DNA of 64,000 nucleotides, taken from contig JAJKFH010001548.1 in NCBI GenBank assembly GCA_023333565.1, positions 2,046,001 through 2,110,000 on the forward strand, in the 5' to 3' direction. The notes under the pieces were generated by a model. It was not told where the DNA came from. It did not search any database and saw only the letters and a program-made list of their open reading frames with translations. This DNA is from Puffinus mauretanicus (Eukaryota > Chordata > Aves > Procellariiformes > Procellariidae). Shown in pieces: positions 23,233-31,724 of the stretch. How positions within the stretch are numbered: the first letter of the stretch is position 1; each line of letters begins with the position of its first letter. Both the position numbers and the translations under genes were made by a program.

Positions 23233-24057
23233 GTAAGCCGATTTCCTTGCAAAGACCCGAGCGCAGCACGTCTTCCAGTAGTCGACGTATGGCTGATCTT
23301 TGGTTCTCGGGTGTAACGGTCGAGAGATCGTAAAGACGCGTTCCTCCGCACGCTCGGGTACGGCCAACAGCATTAGCAAACCTGCCAGTCCTTTTTGGTA
23401 GCCTGATGTATTGCAGCACCGGGGATTTGATATTCCCCACTGCCTGCCCCCCGCCCCCCCCCCCCAAAAAAAAAGTAAAACCATATGGGAGATCTCTTAT
23501 CTCACTGATTTTTCCATCATAAATGAAATTTTAAAAAGAAAGTTAAAGTTGTATAACTTCCAAACTGACTTGCATTGTTTAAACTGCAACTGCCAAATAG
23601 CTGTAGCGTATAATTTATTAGGTGTGCTTAAGCAGTTGGGTAGTTGCTCTAAACGTTTAAAAAGAGAGGCAACTGAACGTTACGGGTTTTTTTCCCGACC
23701 TTTTGGCAGAGTGCTCTGAAGTCCTTTATTTCTGTCTCGCTTTCGACGGCGCGTTTCCCTGGCAGTTCGGTAGCATCGGTCTCGGCGCAGCTGGCCAGGC
23801 GTCCCTCCTGGTCATGTAACGCACGCAAAACCCCTGGTCAAATGATAGCTGTGTAGTTTGGAGGTAGATAATTTAACGGTATGAATTCACAGCTTCGCAA
23901 TTTCAATTAACGCAAAAGGAAAACCAAATATTTTTGTAGTATAAGTCTTCTTATTGTACGTATGTAAACGTACGCACACCTTTTTAGCATAAAATGAATT
24001 GCTGAGATTTGTTCTTTCTTTTTCATTTTACTCTTCAGTTTTACACTTCACTTTCAG
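23233..24057. other. Putative intron with elevated copy divergence
   Basis: No feature is recognised. From about 23440 onward this stretch differs between the two duplication copies much more than the sequence on its left (see findings). Confidence 0.45.
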
Positions 24058-24146
24058 CTTTATCGGCCAAGCAAGCGAGATGCGCAGCAGCAGCAGCAGC
24101 GCAAGGGCTGGAGCTGTTGCGGTGGATCCGTGAGCGTAGATGCTGA
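24058..24146 (+). other. Candidate exon 5 with stop, copy 1
   Basis: A CACTTTCAG acceptor precedes 24058. Joined at phase 1 to exon 4, the frame reads 29 codons including a six-alanine run encoded by a CAG/GCA repeat, then stops at TGA 24144-24146. A different frame is open to 24258 (with a glutamine run) but would not match the exon 4 phase and is stopped early in copy 2. The TGA of the phase-compatible frame is kept in both copies although the codons before it change. The protein is not recognised. Confidence 0.3.
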
Positions 24147-24481
24147 TTACGGCACGCCCTCGTCCTGCAGCCTCACGGGGTTATCTCCCGGCAGCGGTGC
24201 TGTAAGGAAGGGACGAGGCGTTTTCCGACCCCAGCGAGAGCGTTTACTTCTCTGCTAAGGACGTGTTCAGAATCGTGTCAATTAGTCCTCACGCGGATTT
24301 TAAGCGGTCGAATCGCTCGAGCTTTTAAAGGCCGCGTTGTATTTCGAGCTGACCCGTTTGCCTGGCACCCTCCTTTAGCTCGACTGCTACCCTCTCCCTT
24401 ATCCTGACTGAATTCCTCTGCTGCCTTCGGTGCTGTTTTTTTTAATGTGCTGAAATATCCGTTGGGATTTTTGTTTTTCAG

Positions 24482-24785
24482 ATGCCTTGCTGTGAGCGTC
24501 CCGTGGTGCTCAGGAGAGACCCCCAGCCCAGGTTTGCCTGCCGGTCATTGGGCGTGCTGAGGGTAAGGGGCTGGCTGCCAGCCTGCGGGACGGGGGCTGG
24601 GGGGGGCTGCAAGCGTTTGAGGGGGGCCGCCCCTCCTTTATCTTTCTAGCAGAGCCCCCCTTTTTGGCAGGGGTGCGTGTGTACCTATGTAAATAGCATT
24701 ATTAAAGTAACGAGCTGCCGGTTGGGGCTGTTTCCCTCATGTTGTGCCTTTTTTGGGGCTGAATAAAAAGGGGGGGTTGCGGGGC
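24482..24785 (+). other. Candidate terminal exon with AATAAA, copy 1
   Basis: A TTTTTGTTTTTCAG acceptor ends at 24481. Downstream are a possible donor (GAGG|GTAAGG, about 24562) and an AATAAA at 24762-24767, so this could be an alternative 3' exon and polyadenylation region. An ATG opens the exon but its frame is not tied to the upstream candidate exons. Confidence 0.35.
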
Positions 24786-25620
24786 ATGGAGGGGTGATGA
24801 TGTCATTTGGGGCACCCCAACATCACCGGGGGGGTGATGATGCCGTGGAGGAGCAGATGAGTGGGGAATGGGGGGCCACGGGGGGTCCCCCCAAAAAAGG
24901 GGGTCACAGCCCAGAAATGCCTGAAAATTCATGGGGAGGGGGTGTTCAGAAATTTTTAAAAACTGTAAATATATGTGTGAGGCCTTGAAATAGAGAAAAA
25001 TCTCTCCTTGTTCTATATATTGAAAAATAATATTCATTTATACGTACAAAGGGATTTCAAAATAAGAACCTGTATCTGCCATATTATATAAAGGATTTTA
25101 GAGTATAAAAAAATTCAGAAGACACATATAGGGTTTTAAAATACAAAAATAACTCATGTGTATATATAAATTAAAAAATAAAGGACTTTAAAATGCAAAA
25201 AGGATGATATATTTTATATATGAAGGAATTTAAAATAGAAAAAAGTCTGGATATCGCTATCTACACTTACTACGTGTTATGTAGAGAGTCTAAATAGACG
25301 TTATATGTAATCTAAGAGATGATATATAAGTGTAAATAGATATCTAAGTCTAAATAGATATCTAAGTCTGTAAAGACATAGGTGTAAATATATGTAAGTG
25401 TAAATAGAGAAGTCTATAAAGACATTTGGTGTCAAAATACGTAAGTCAACAGATATATGGTCTGAATAGGTATTATATATAATAAGTGGGAAATAGGGGG
25501 GATAAGTGGGAAATAGGGGGGTATAAGTGAAACAAATATATTCACTAAATATATATATGTGTGTGTAAATACATTACATGTAAATGTCTATGATCGATAA
25601 GGTTTTTAAAATGCAAAGAA
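24786..25620. repeat. AT-rich degenerate tandem repeats
   Basis: From about 25000, motifs such as AAAGGATTTTAAAATACAAA, TATATATA and GTCTAAATAGATATCTAA recur at irregular spacing. Direct repeats GATAAGTGGGAAATAGGGGG occur near 25490-25520. No coding sequence. The block is almost unchanged in copy 2 (54840-55670). Confidence 0.65.
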
Positions 25621-26426
25621 ACCCTGTTTATAGAAAGGATTTAAGAAGCGCTTTCAAAAGCTGCCTCTTCCCTGTTCTCCTTTTCCGCCTTTTCCCATCC
25701 TGATTGGGGGCCAGTTCCCCCAACAGGGACTTTCCCCTGCAGGGCCGTGCACACGGAGCAGGACCTGCCGCCATGTCCTAAAAATACCACAAAACCCCTA
25801 ATTCGGGGCCTGCAAGGGGTGGAAAAAAAAACCCCCGCAATTTTGGGGGAAAAATACCCAACTTGGAGCCCCCGGGAAAGCCAAATCCACCAGGATTGGT
25901 GCAGCCGGAAAGCAAAAAAAAACCCCATTTTCATGCACAAAACGAAAAAGCAAAAATCACCAATTTTTGTTGTGAAATAGCGTTGAAAAAACCTCCAAAT
26001 GGAATATTTTGGAAAAGGAAAAAACCCCAGTTTTGATATTATAGAAAAGCAAAAAACCCCCCAGTTTGGGGAAGATTTGGGGTGAAACACCAGCCATTTG
26101 AGGGGCATCGCCGTAACCCCTCTGCCCCGGACCCCTGAGGTGCTGCCTGCCCCGCCAACCTGCCCATTGCCCCCCGCCCAAACTCTGGCAACCCCCTCCT
26201 GCTCCCCCGCACCCCGCGCTCCCTCCTCCTGCGTTTTGGGTTTGTGCTGAAAAGGGCGTTGGTGACGTGGGGCCGCGTGAGTTCCTGCTGAGCAGCGCTT
26301 GCAGGGCGCGGGGGGCTGTTCTGCTCCTCGCCCCGCCCTGCCAGCGAGCAGGCTGGGGGTGCGCGAGGGCCTGGGGGGGGGGGGGCACCGCTGGCAGAGC
26401 TGACCCCGACGGACCCAAGGGATGTT
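25621..26426. other. Degenerate GGGG/AAAA-rich non-coding DNA
   Basis: Short alternating runs of A and C/G (CCCCAAAATTTTGGGG-like) are followed by a CpG-richer segment at about 26.1-26.4 kb. Composition-driven open frames exist on both strands. No gene is recognised. Such sequence is common on avian microchromosomes. Confidence 0.45.
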
Positions 26427-26717
26427 CCAGACCCTATGACGTCAGGAAATAAAACTCGGGGGGAGGTTGGCGGGGGGGCCGCTGCTGGGCTGCGGCTGGC
26501 TGGGCATCGGTCGGTTGGTGGCAAGCCGTTGTTTTCATTTGTACCGCTTGTCTGTCTGGGGTTTTTCTCTGTTGTTTGGGGGTTTTTCCCCCCCTTTTCC
26601 TTACAAGTGGAGTTTTTTCACTTTTGCCCTTCCAATTCTCTCCCCCCTCCCACTGAGGGGGAGCGAGTGAGCGGCTGTGTGGTGCTGAGTTGCCGGCTGG
26701 GATTAAACCACGGCACA
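26427..26717 (+). mobile_element. Partial LTR, sense orientation, copy 1
   Basis: This is the 3' part of an LTR from the same family as 21161-21696, in opposite orientation. It shares the TATGACGTCA segment (26435-26444), the GCTGGGCATCGGTCGG segment (near 26500), the AATTCTCTCCCCCCTCCCAC segment (near 26630) and the end GGGATTAAACCACGGCACA. Its U3 start is missing. Confidence 0.8.
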
Positions 26718-27750
26718 AGGTGAGTGGCAAGCCCTGCCTGGCTAAACGCTTTAGGCTCCCCGTGTTATTCCTGCCATCTTGCGAGGCCATCCTTGTTCTT
26801 TCCGGCTGCTTTCAAGTGCCTTGTGCTCCAGCAGCAGGCTGGGAAGGAGGGTTGTGGCAGGAGCTGCTGCACCCTGTGACTCCTTGTCAGGCTGTTAGCT
26901 TTGCCCCGCGTGTGGGCTGCCGAGGATCGTCGGCTCTGCAGGGGCCACAGGCAGCCCGCAGAGCTTGACGCCAAGCCATTCCTTTCCCGTCTGCGCAGCA
27001 GCGGTTCTGCCGCTGCTACAGGCAGCCGCTTGCTCAAGGGCGAGGGGCTGGGATGACGACAGGCTGCTTGCACGCTTCAGTCAAACTAAGACGCCGTTCT
27101 CTGGGGAGCCGGTGCAAGGAGAGCTCAGGTACGTTCTGTACTGCCGATGGCTCTTCACAAGGGAAGCGTGCTCTGGTTTTAGCAGAAAAAGGTGTCAGTC
27201 ACAGGCAGCCACCTATCGCTGTGCACAGCTCAGCTATTTGGCAGGTGTCTTGCTTGTTCAAGTAGAGGCATATTCCTCGCCTTGCAGTCTCGATGGCAAA
27301 ACAATCGGGGGTTCAAGCTACAAAAGCCCTTTGACAACGGAGCGAGGTGGCAGCTGGGTTTCTACCAGCACCGTACTTAGCTGTGTTGCTAGCTGAAAAT
27401 GGCTCGCAGGCCAGGAGATGTGCAGAGGGGTCTAAAATAAAGAAACCAAGTGTTGAAGTGCTTGTTTCAAGGAGGCAAATTAGGCAGCTAAAGGAACCGA
27501 GCTGCTCACCTGTCACGTTGGCAGAACAGCCCCTCCAGCCTACTAAGTGCTGCGTGTTGCAGGCAGCAAAGTGCAACTGTGATACTTGCTGGCAGGAGCG
27601 GCAAGGAGTGCAGAGCTACGCGCCCTGTACAGAGCAAGCATGGAACCTGCTGGGCTCCACGGTCATCTGCTGAGGACACCTAATACACCAACAGGCCTCT
27701 TGGCTTTCCCTGCTTCATTTCTAATTACTTTGCATGCTGGAGGGCAGGGT
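26718..27750. other. Non-coding flank of the ERV
   Basis: Moderately GC-rich sequence with a 143-codon plus-strand frame (26965-27396) that is present in both copies but has no recognisable motif. A 16-bp segment near 27625 is missing in copy 2. It ends with GGGCAGGGT, whose last four bases are the ERV target-site duplication. Confidence 0.45.
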
Positions 27751-28286
27751 TGAAAGGGTGAATGAGAAGGGATGAGTGATTAAAGAATTGAAACTATGGG
27801 TGAAATAACTTAGTACATTAGTTGCAACATTTTTGTAAGGCTCAGCGGAGGAATCGCAACAACAGTTCCTGATAAGAACCAGGAGTTTGTTTGAAGCTAG
27901 TTGAAACCAACCCTGTGATTTGGGTAAAGGCCAAGGAACAACTGAGTCTGTGCAAAGACGGGGGTTATTAGCGGTGACGAAGAGGAACCACTAACCTTCA
28001 TCCCCACGACCCCTGACGACCACCACCAGGAGGCAATGCGCAAGCGTAGATAGGAGGGGCTCATGGAAATAGCGTCTTGAAGCTTATTTTAATACAAAGC
28101 GGGGATAGGTCATGCATATGTATAGGCGAATTATGTATATGCAACATTTCGCTGTATATATTTCTGGCAAGTACCGTGTTGCGGCGCGCACGACTTTGGT
28201 GGGGTTACCCCCCGTGCCGCCCAGCGCTGAATAAACATACCTACTTTACAATCTCACAGATTGTGGAGTCTGTTTTCCGCAAGTCA
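27751..28286 (+). repeat. ERV LTR 1 (5' outer)
   Basis: 536 bp, starting TGAAAGGGTG and ending CGCAAGTCA. A possible TATA element (GTATATATTTC, about 28153) and the polyadenylation signal AATAAA (28230-28235) mark U3 and R. At the two variable sites it has T at LTR position 13 and T at position 201. Confidence 0.95.
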
Positions 28287-28290
28287 GATT

Positions 28291-28308
28291 TGGCGAGCCA
28301 GCCAGGAG
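28291..28308 (+). other. Primer-binding site, tRNA-Arg type
   Basis: Four bases after the LTR, TGGCGAGCCAGCCAGGAG matches the complement of the 3' end of vertebrate tRNA-Arg(ACG), including CCA, over 18 bases as I recall that tRNA. This would be the minus-strand DNA primer site. The identical site follows LTR 2 (35227-35244) and LTR 4 (58340-58357). Confidence 0.8.
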
Positions 28309-28447
28309 ATTTCTTTGCTTCACTGCGGGATCGGCTGAGGAGCGGACGCCCCTGGGCGCGCCCCGAGCACTTTCTCGGAGGGGACTCCACTACCAGCCGC
28401 TCACCCTGGGAGTAGATAAGAACCTCCTGAGCCCGCGGAAAGGAAAA

Positions 28448-28456
28448 GGTATGTTT
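28448..28456 (+). promoter_or_regulatory. Leader splice donor candidate
   Basis: AAAAG|GTATGT lies about 160 bp after the LTR, the usual place for the major retroviral splice donor. A second donor-like GAAGG|GTAAGC lies at about 28706. With env lost, any spliced RNA would serve other frames or be vestigial. Confidence 0.4.
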
Positions 28457-28801
28457 TAGGAGAAGGGCCTGTAAGTCGTACGCGTGGCCGGGGCTGCTGG
28501 TAAATCGCGCAGAGACGTCTGGCGTGCAGCATAGTCCCCGTACGGTAGGAGGGTACCCTGCATGGTAATAGGGGGATCCGCTGACCGATAGAGCGGCCGC
28601 TAGCGATCTTGGGAGTAGATCGAGTGGATCCGAGGTTTTCGCTGCATCCCAGTGTTGGGAACCAGGACGGACCTGCTGATGACTGGTATATAAGAAGCAG
28701 GAGAAGGGTAAGCGGACCTCCCCGCAATTGCGGTTGGGCTATTTTTATATTTGCAGCTGCTGGAGGGATAACAGCCAGAATATGAATTGTATACTTTATC
28801 T

Positions 28802-28957
28802 ATGAAACGCCCGGGTATTTTATGTTACAACCATTTGTGTGTCTGGGACGCAGCTGCGCTGTGGAGTGAGTGCAGAGTTTTGTTTTGTGATCTTTGCAAG
28901 GAGAGGCTGGCAATTATGTCTTTGTCTTTATGTGTGCGTAATGTATGGAAAGATTGA
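28802..28957 (+). CDS. Small Cys-containing leader ORF, internal 1
   Basis: A 51-codon frame in the leader, upstream of the larger pre-gag frame. It has six cysteines, including C29-x2-C32 and C8-x4-C13. The same 51 codons are kept in all three internal regions (35736-35891 and 58851-59006); in internal 2 an upstream single-base change extends the frame to an earlier ATG at 35544. I know no homologue. It could be non-coding leader sequence, and conservation among near-identical copies is not evidence for selection. Confidence 0.3.
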   Translation: MKRPGILCYNHLCVWDAAALWSECRVLFCDLCKERLAIMSLSLCVRNVWKD

Positions 28958-29088
28958 AAGATTGTAAATGTGTCTATATGTTAATGAAGGAGCAAGACGG
29001 AGGGGATCGCTTCTTCGGTGGTTTGGGCTCAAACCCTGGCAATATTTAAACGAAGGAGGGAATTTGGATAAGGAGGGGGAATAAGCGA

Positions 29089-29523
29089 TTGTATCTGGGA
29101 GGAGTATATGTAACTCCTGCGGGAAAAACAGTAACCCTAGATTGGGAACAGCCTGTAGACATTTTTAGGAACCCTTGTGTTGGTGGACTGAGGGGAGTGA
29201 TTCCCTGTTTTGTATGCGGACTTGTTCGTAAACAATACGACATTTGGCACCAGGCTTGGGTTTTGTTAAGGTGTAAATTCTGTAGGGAAAGATGGTATTG
29301 TATTTCCAGTAAACGGAGAGCGGAGTGTCCCAAGTGCCGTCTCAAGACTTCACAATTTCGTGATAGGGAAGAAGTCCAGCAAGAGCCTGAAATAGTGAAG
29401 TTTGTGTGTGGGAAAGGGAAATTAGTTCCGGAAATCTGGGAAGTGTCAGAAAGGGACTGGGAGAAAACCGTAAAAAACTGTAAGAGGCGATTTGGGTGGA
29501 AACTCAAAGAAAGGCAAAAATAA
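29089..29523 (+). CDS. Pre-gag cysteine-rich ORF, internal 1
   Basis: A 144-codon open frame lies between leader and gag, in a different frame from gag, ending 27 bases before the Gag ATG. The predicted protein has three CxxC pairs (C40/C43, C62/C65, C80/C83) plus C30, C71, C107 and C131. The C62-C65 and C80-C83 pairs, 14 residues apart, look like a zinc ribbon or treble-clef core. The C-terminus is basic (KNCKRRFGWKLKERQK). No signal peptide or membrane segment is visible. Standard gammaretroviruses have no separate ORF here; murine leukaemia virus uses an in-frame upstream Gag extension instead. Function is unknown. Internal 2 carries a one-base deletion in it; internal 3 is intact. Confidence 0.55.
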   Translation: MYLGGVYVTPAGKTVTLDWEQPVDIFRNPCVGGLRGVIPCFVCGLVRKQYDIWHQAWVLLRCKFCRERWYCISSKRRAECPKCRLKTSQFRDREEVQQEPEIVKFVCGKGKLVPEIWEVSERDWEKTVKNCKRRFGWKLKERQK

Positions 29524-29549
29524 AGCTCAATAATAGAGGGAGTTACGAA

Positions 29550-30998
29550 ATGGGTAACACTCAAAGGGAAATCTTGAAGAAAAGCCCCTTAGGCTGTGTG
29601 CTTGCCCATTGGAAGGATATTGTTGGAACTGGAGGGACAGAAAGTAAAAAGACTCTCATTAAGTATTGTAACCAATGGTGGCCGTTGTATAAATTGGAAA
29701 GTGAGGCTAAATGGCCATTCAACGGATCTATAGATTACAATACTCTCTTACAATTGATGCTGTTTTTAAGGAGGGAAGGGAAGTGGGATGAAGTTTCATA
29801 TGCAGATATGTTTTTCACCCTCCGAAATCATCCGGAGTGGCAAAGGGACTGCGGGATGGTGCTGCCGCAGGACCCTATGGTACTTGCACTTGAGCGAGAA
29901 AATAACAAAAAATCTGAAAGTAAATTGAGACGATGCTGTTCAGCATGCAGTATTGGGCACCGGTGTATTAAAGTAAACAAAATCCATCAGGCACCGGAGC
30001 CAGACTTAACTGACCTGTTTAAGCCTCCCCCTCGACCACAGGAACGGGACTTGGATGAAGCTTCCACTCCCCCGGATAGCCCAGTATCTTCCCGCACCAG
30101 AAAGAAATCTGTCCCAACAGCCTTGCAGGCACCCCTTCGAGAAGCAGTAGGACCCGAGGGTGGGACAATTCTAATCAAGGTACCTTTTTCCACTACTGAC
30201 TTAAGGGAATGGAAAAAAGTTGCAAAGGATTATAGGAGTGATCCGATAGGGGTAACCAAGCATTTTCAGTTTATAATAAAACAGCACAACCCTGATTGGA
30301 GGGACATACAACTGCTATTAGAATATATGACGGAAACAGAGAAGCAGTTGATTTTAAAAACAGCAGGAGATTTGGCTGAGGATCACTACAAAATCACAAG
30401 AGAGGATGTAAAGGAATTTTTCCCCCTCCAGGATCCAAAATGGGACCCAAATAGATCAGCAGATATAGAAAAACTACAAGGCTATCAAGAATGGATCTCA
30501 AGAGGAATGGAAAGGGCCATCCCCAAAACTATAAATTGGTCAGTTTTGTATGCAGTGAAACAGGGTCCCTCTGAGTCGCCATCCGAATTCCTGGATCGAT
30601 TGAGAGATGCAATGCGCCGTAATACGCCACTGGACCCTGGGTCTGAAGTAGGGATACAACAGCTAGTTTCTTTGTTTCTAGGTCAGTCCACCGGGGACAT
30701 TAGACGTAAGCTCCAGAAATTACGCACTACAGAAAGTAGGAATTTGGAAGTATTGTTGGATGAAGCGTGGAGAGTGTTTAGCAATAGAGAGGAGGGTTAT
30801 AGGCAAGGGCAGAGGAGAATAATAGCGGCTGTTAGGGAAGAGGAAGAAAGGATACTTAGGCGGCTAGGCAAAGATCAGTGTGCGTTTTGCAAAAGATTTG
30901 GTCATTGGAAGAATGAATGTCCGGAGAAATGGAAAAGGCAGGAAAAGGAGTGGAATAATCAGAAGAGGAGGATAGTGGCCCATGTGAAAAAGGACTGA
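29550..30998 (+). CDS. gag: ERV Gag polyprotein, internal 1
   Basis: 482 codons from the ATG at 29550. I chose this start because it gives MGNTQ, a glycine-2 N-myristoylation signal typical of retroviral matrix; an ATG 18 codons upstream is in frame but lacks it. Order: matrix-like region (about 1-130); a Cys cluster (RRCCSACSIGHRC, about 128-140); a proline-rich linker with PPPRP, a possible late domain (about 155); a gammaretrovirus-type capsid with the major homology region around ESPSEFLDRLRDAMRRN (about 345) and DIRRKLQKL; and a nucleocapsid with one CCHC knuckle (CAFCKRFGHWKNEC, about 448-461). Gag assembles immature particles at the membrane and packages RNA. It ends in UGA, followed by Pro-Pol in the same frame. 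It is intact. Confidence 0.93.
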   Translation: MGNTQREILKKSPLGCVLAHWKDIVGTGGTESKKTLIKYCNQWWPLYKLESEAKWPFNGSIDYNTLLQLMLFLRREGKWDEVSYADMFFTLRNHPEWQRDCGMVLPQDPMVLALERENNKKSESKLRRCCSACSIGHRCIKVNKIHQAPEPDLTDLFKPPPRPQERDLDEASTPPDSPVSSRTRKKSVPTALQAPLREAVGPEGGTILIKVPFSTTDLREWKKVAKDYRSDPIGVTKHFQFIIKQHNPDWRDIQLLLEYMTETEKQLILKTAGDLAEDHYKITREDVKEFFPLQDPKWDPNRSADIEKLQGYQEWISRGMERAIPKTINWSVLYAVKQGPSESPSEFLDRLRDAMRRNTPLDPGSEVGIQQLVSLFLGQSTGDIRRKLQKLRTTESRNLEVLLDEAWRVFSNREEGYRQGQRRIIAAVREEEERILRRLGKDQCAFCKRFGHWKNECPEKWKRQEKEWNNQKRRIVAHVKKD

Positions 30999-31724
30999 TG
31001 GGAACCGGGGGAATCTACCCTAGCAGATCCACTGGTTATAATGCAGCTAGGGAAGGAGCAAAAGAAAGTAGAATTTCTGGTTGACACAGGGGCAACGTAT
31101 TCGGTTTTGAATCAAGCCTTGATGCCCCTGGGAAGTGACTATATTATGGTAAAAGGGGCAACTGGCCAAAGTGAAAAGGCATATTTTTGTGAACCTCTGA
31201 GATATAAACTGGGAAAACAATGGGGCATCCACAAATTTCTGTACATGCCTAACTCCCCAAAAGCACTTCTGGGAAGGGATTTATTGGAACAATTGGGTGC
31301 AATAATTAAATTTGAAAAGGGAGAAATTACTCTGGAGGTAAATGACCAGCAGTATATCCAAATAATGAGTTTATCCCTAACTAGTGTTCCTACAGAAGGA
31401 AAAATCAGCGAAGAAATCATGAACCAGGTATATCCCGGGGTATGGGCCACCGATGTGCCCGGGAAAGCAAAGAATGCTTCACCTGTTGAGGTTAAGCTCA
31501 AAGACGGACGACAGCCGGTAAGAATCAAACAATATCCCCTAAGGAAGGAGGACAGGGAGGGAATTCGGCCAATAATAGAAAAATTTTTGCAACTGGGATT
31601 ATTAAAGGAATGTGAATCCGACTTTAACACTCCCATACTACCTGTCCGTAAACCCGACGGGTCATATCGGGTGGTCCAGGACCTACGGGCTATAAATAAG
31701 ATAACTGAGGATCTCTACCCCTAG
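30999..31724 (+). pseudogene. pol: ERV pro and RT N-terminus, internal 1, frame-broken
   Basis: This frame continues directly from gag after the UGA at 30996-30998, so synthesis would need stop-codon readthrough as in other gammaretroviruses; the first ATG is at 31041. The aspartic protease active site [11 protein letters not shown] lies about 15 codons after that ATG and a LLGRDLL motif about 80 codons on. The reverse transcriptase fingers follow ([20 protein letters not shown]). The frame ends at a TAG (31722-31724) caused by a net one-base loss relative to internal 3, where RT continues without interruption. The rest of pol follows in the -1 frame. Confidence 0.9.

Noticed and set aside
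24058..24260. Alternative frame of candidate exon 5 with a polyglutamine run, ending at 24258
   Set aside because: It looks protein-like in copy 1, but its phase does not match the preceding candidate exon, and copy 2 has a TAA in it at about 54199. The phase-compatible frame with the shared TGA is preferred, although neither is proven.
25000..25620. Replication origin or matrix-attachment region in the AT-rich block
   Set aside because: AT-richness and direct repeats alone are not sufficient evidence, and no defined consensus was seen.
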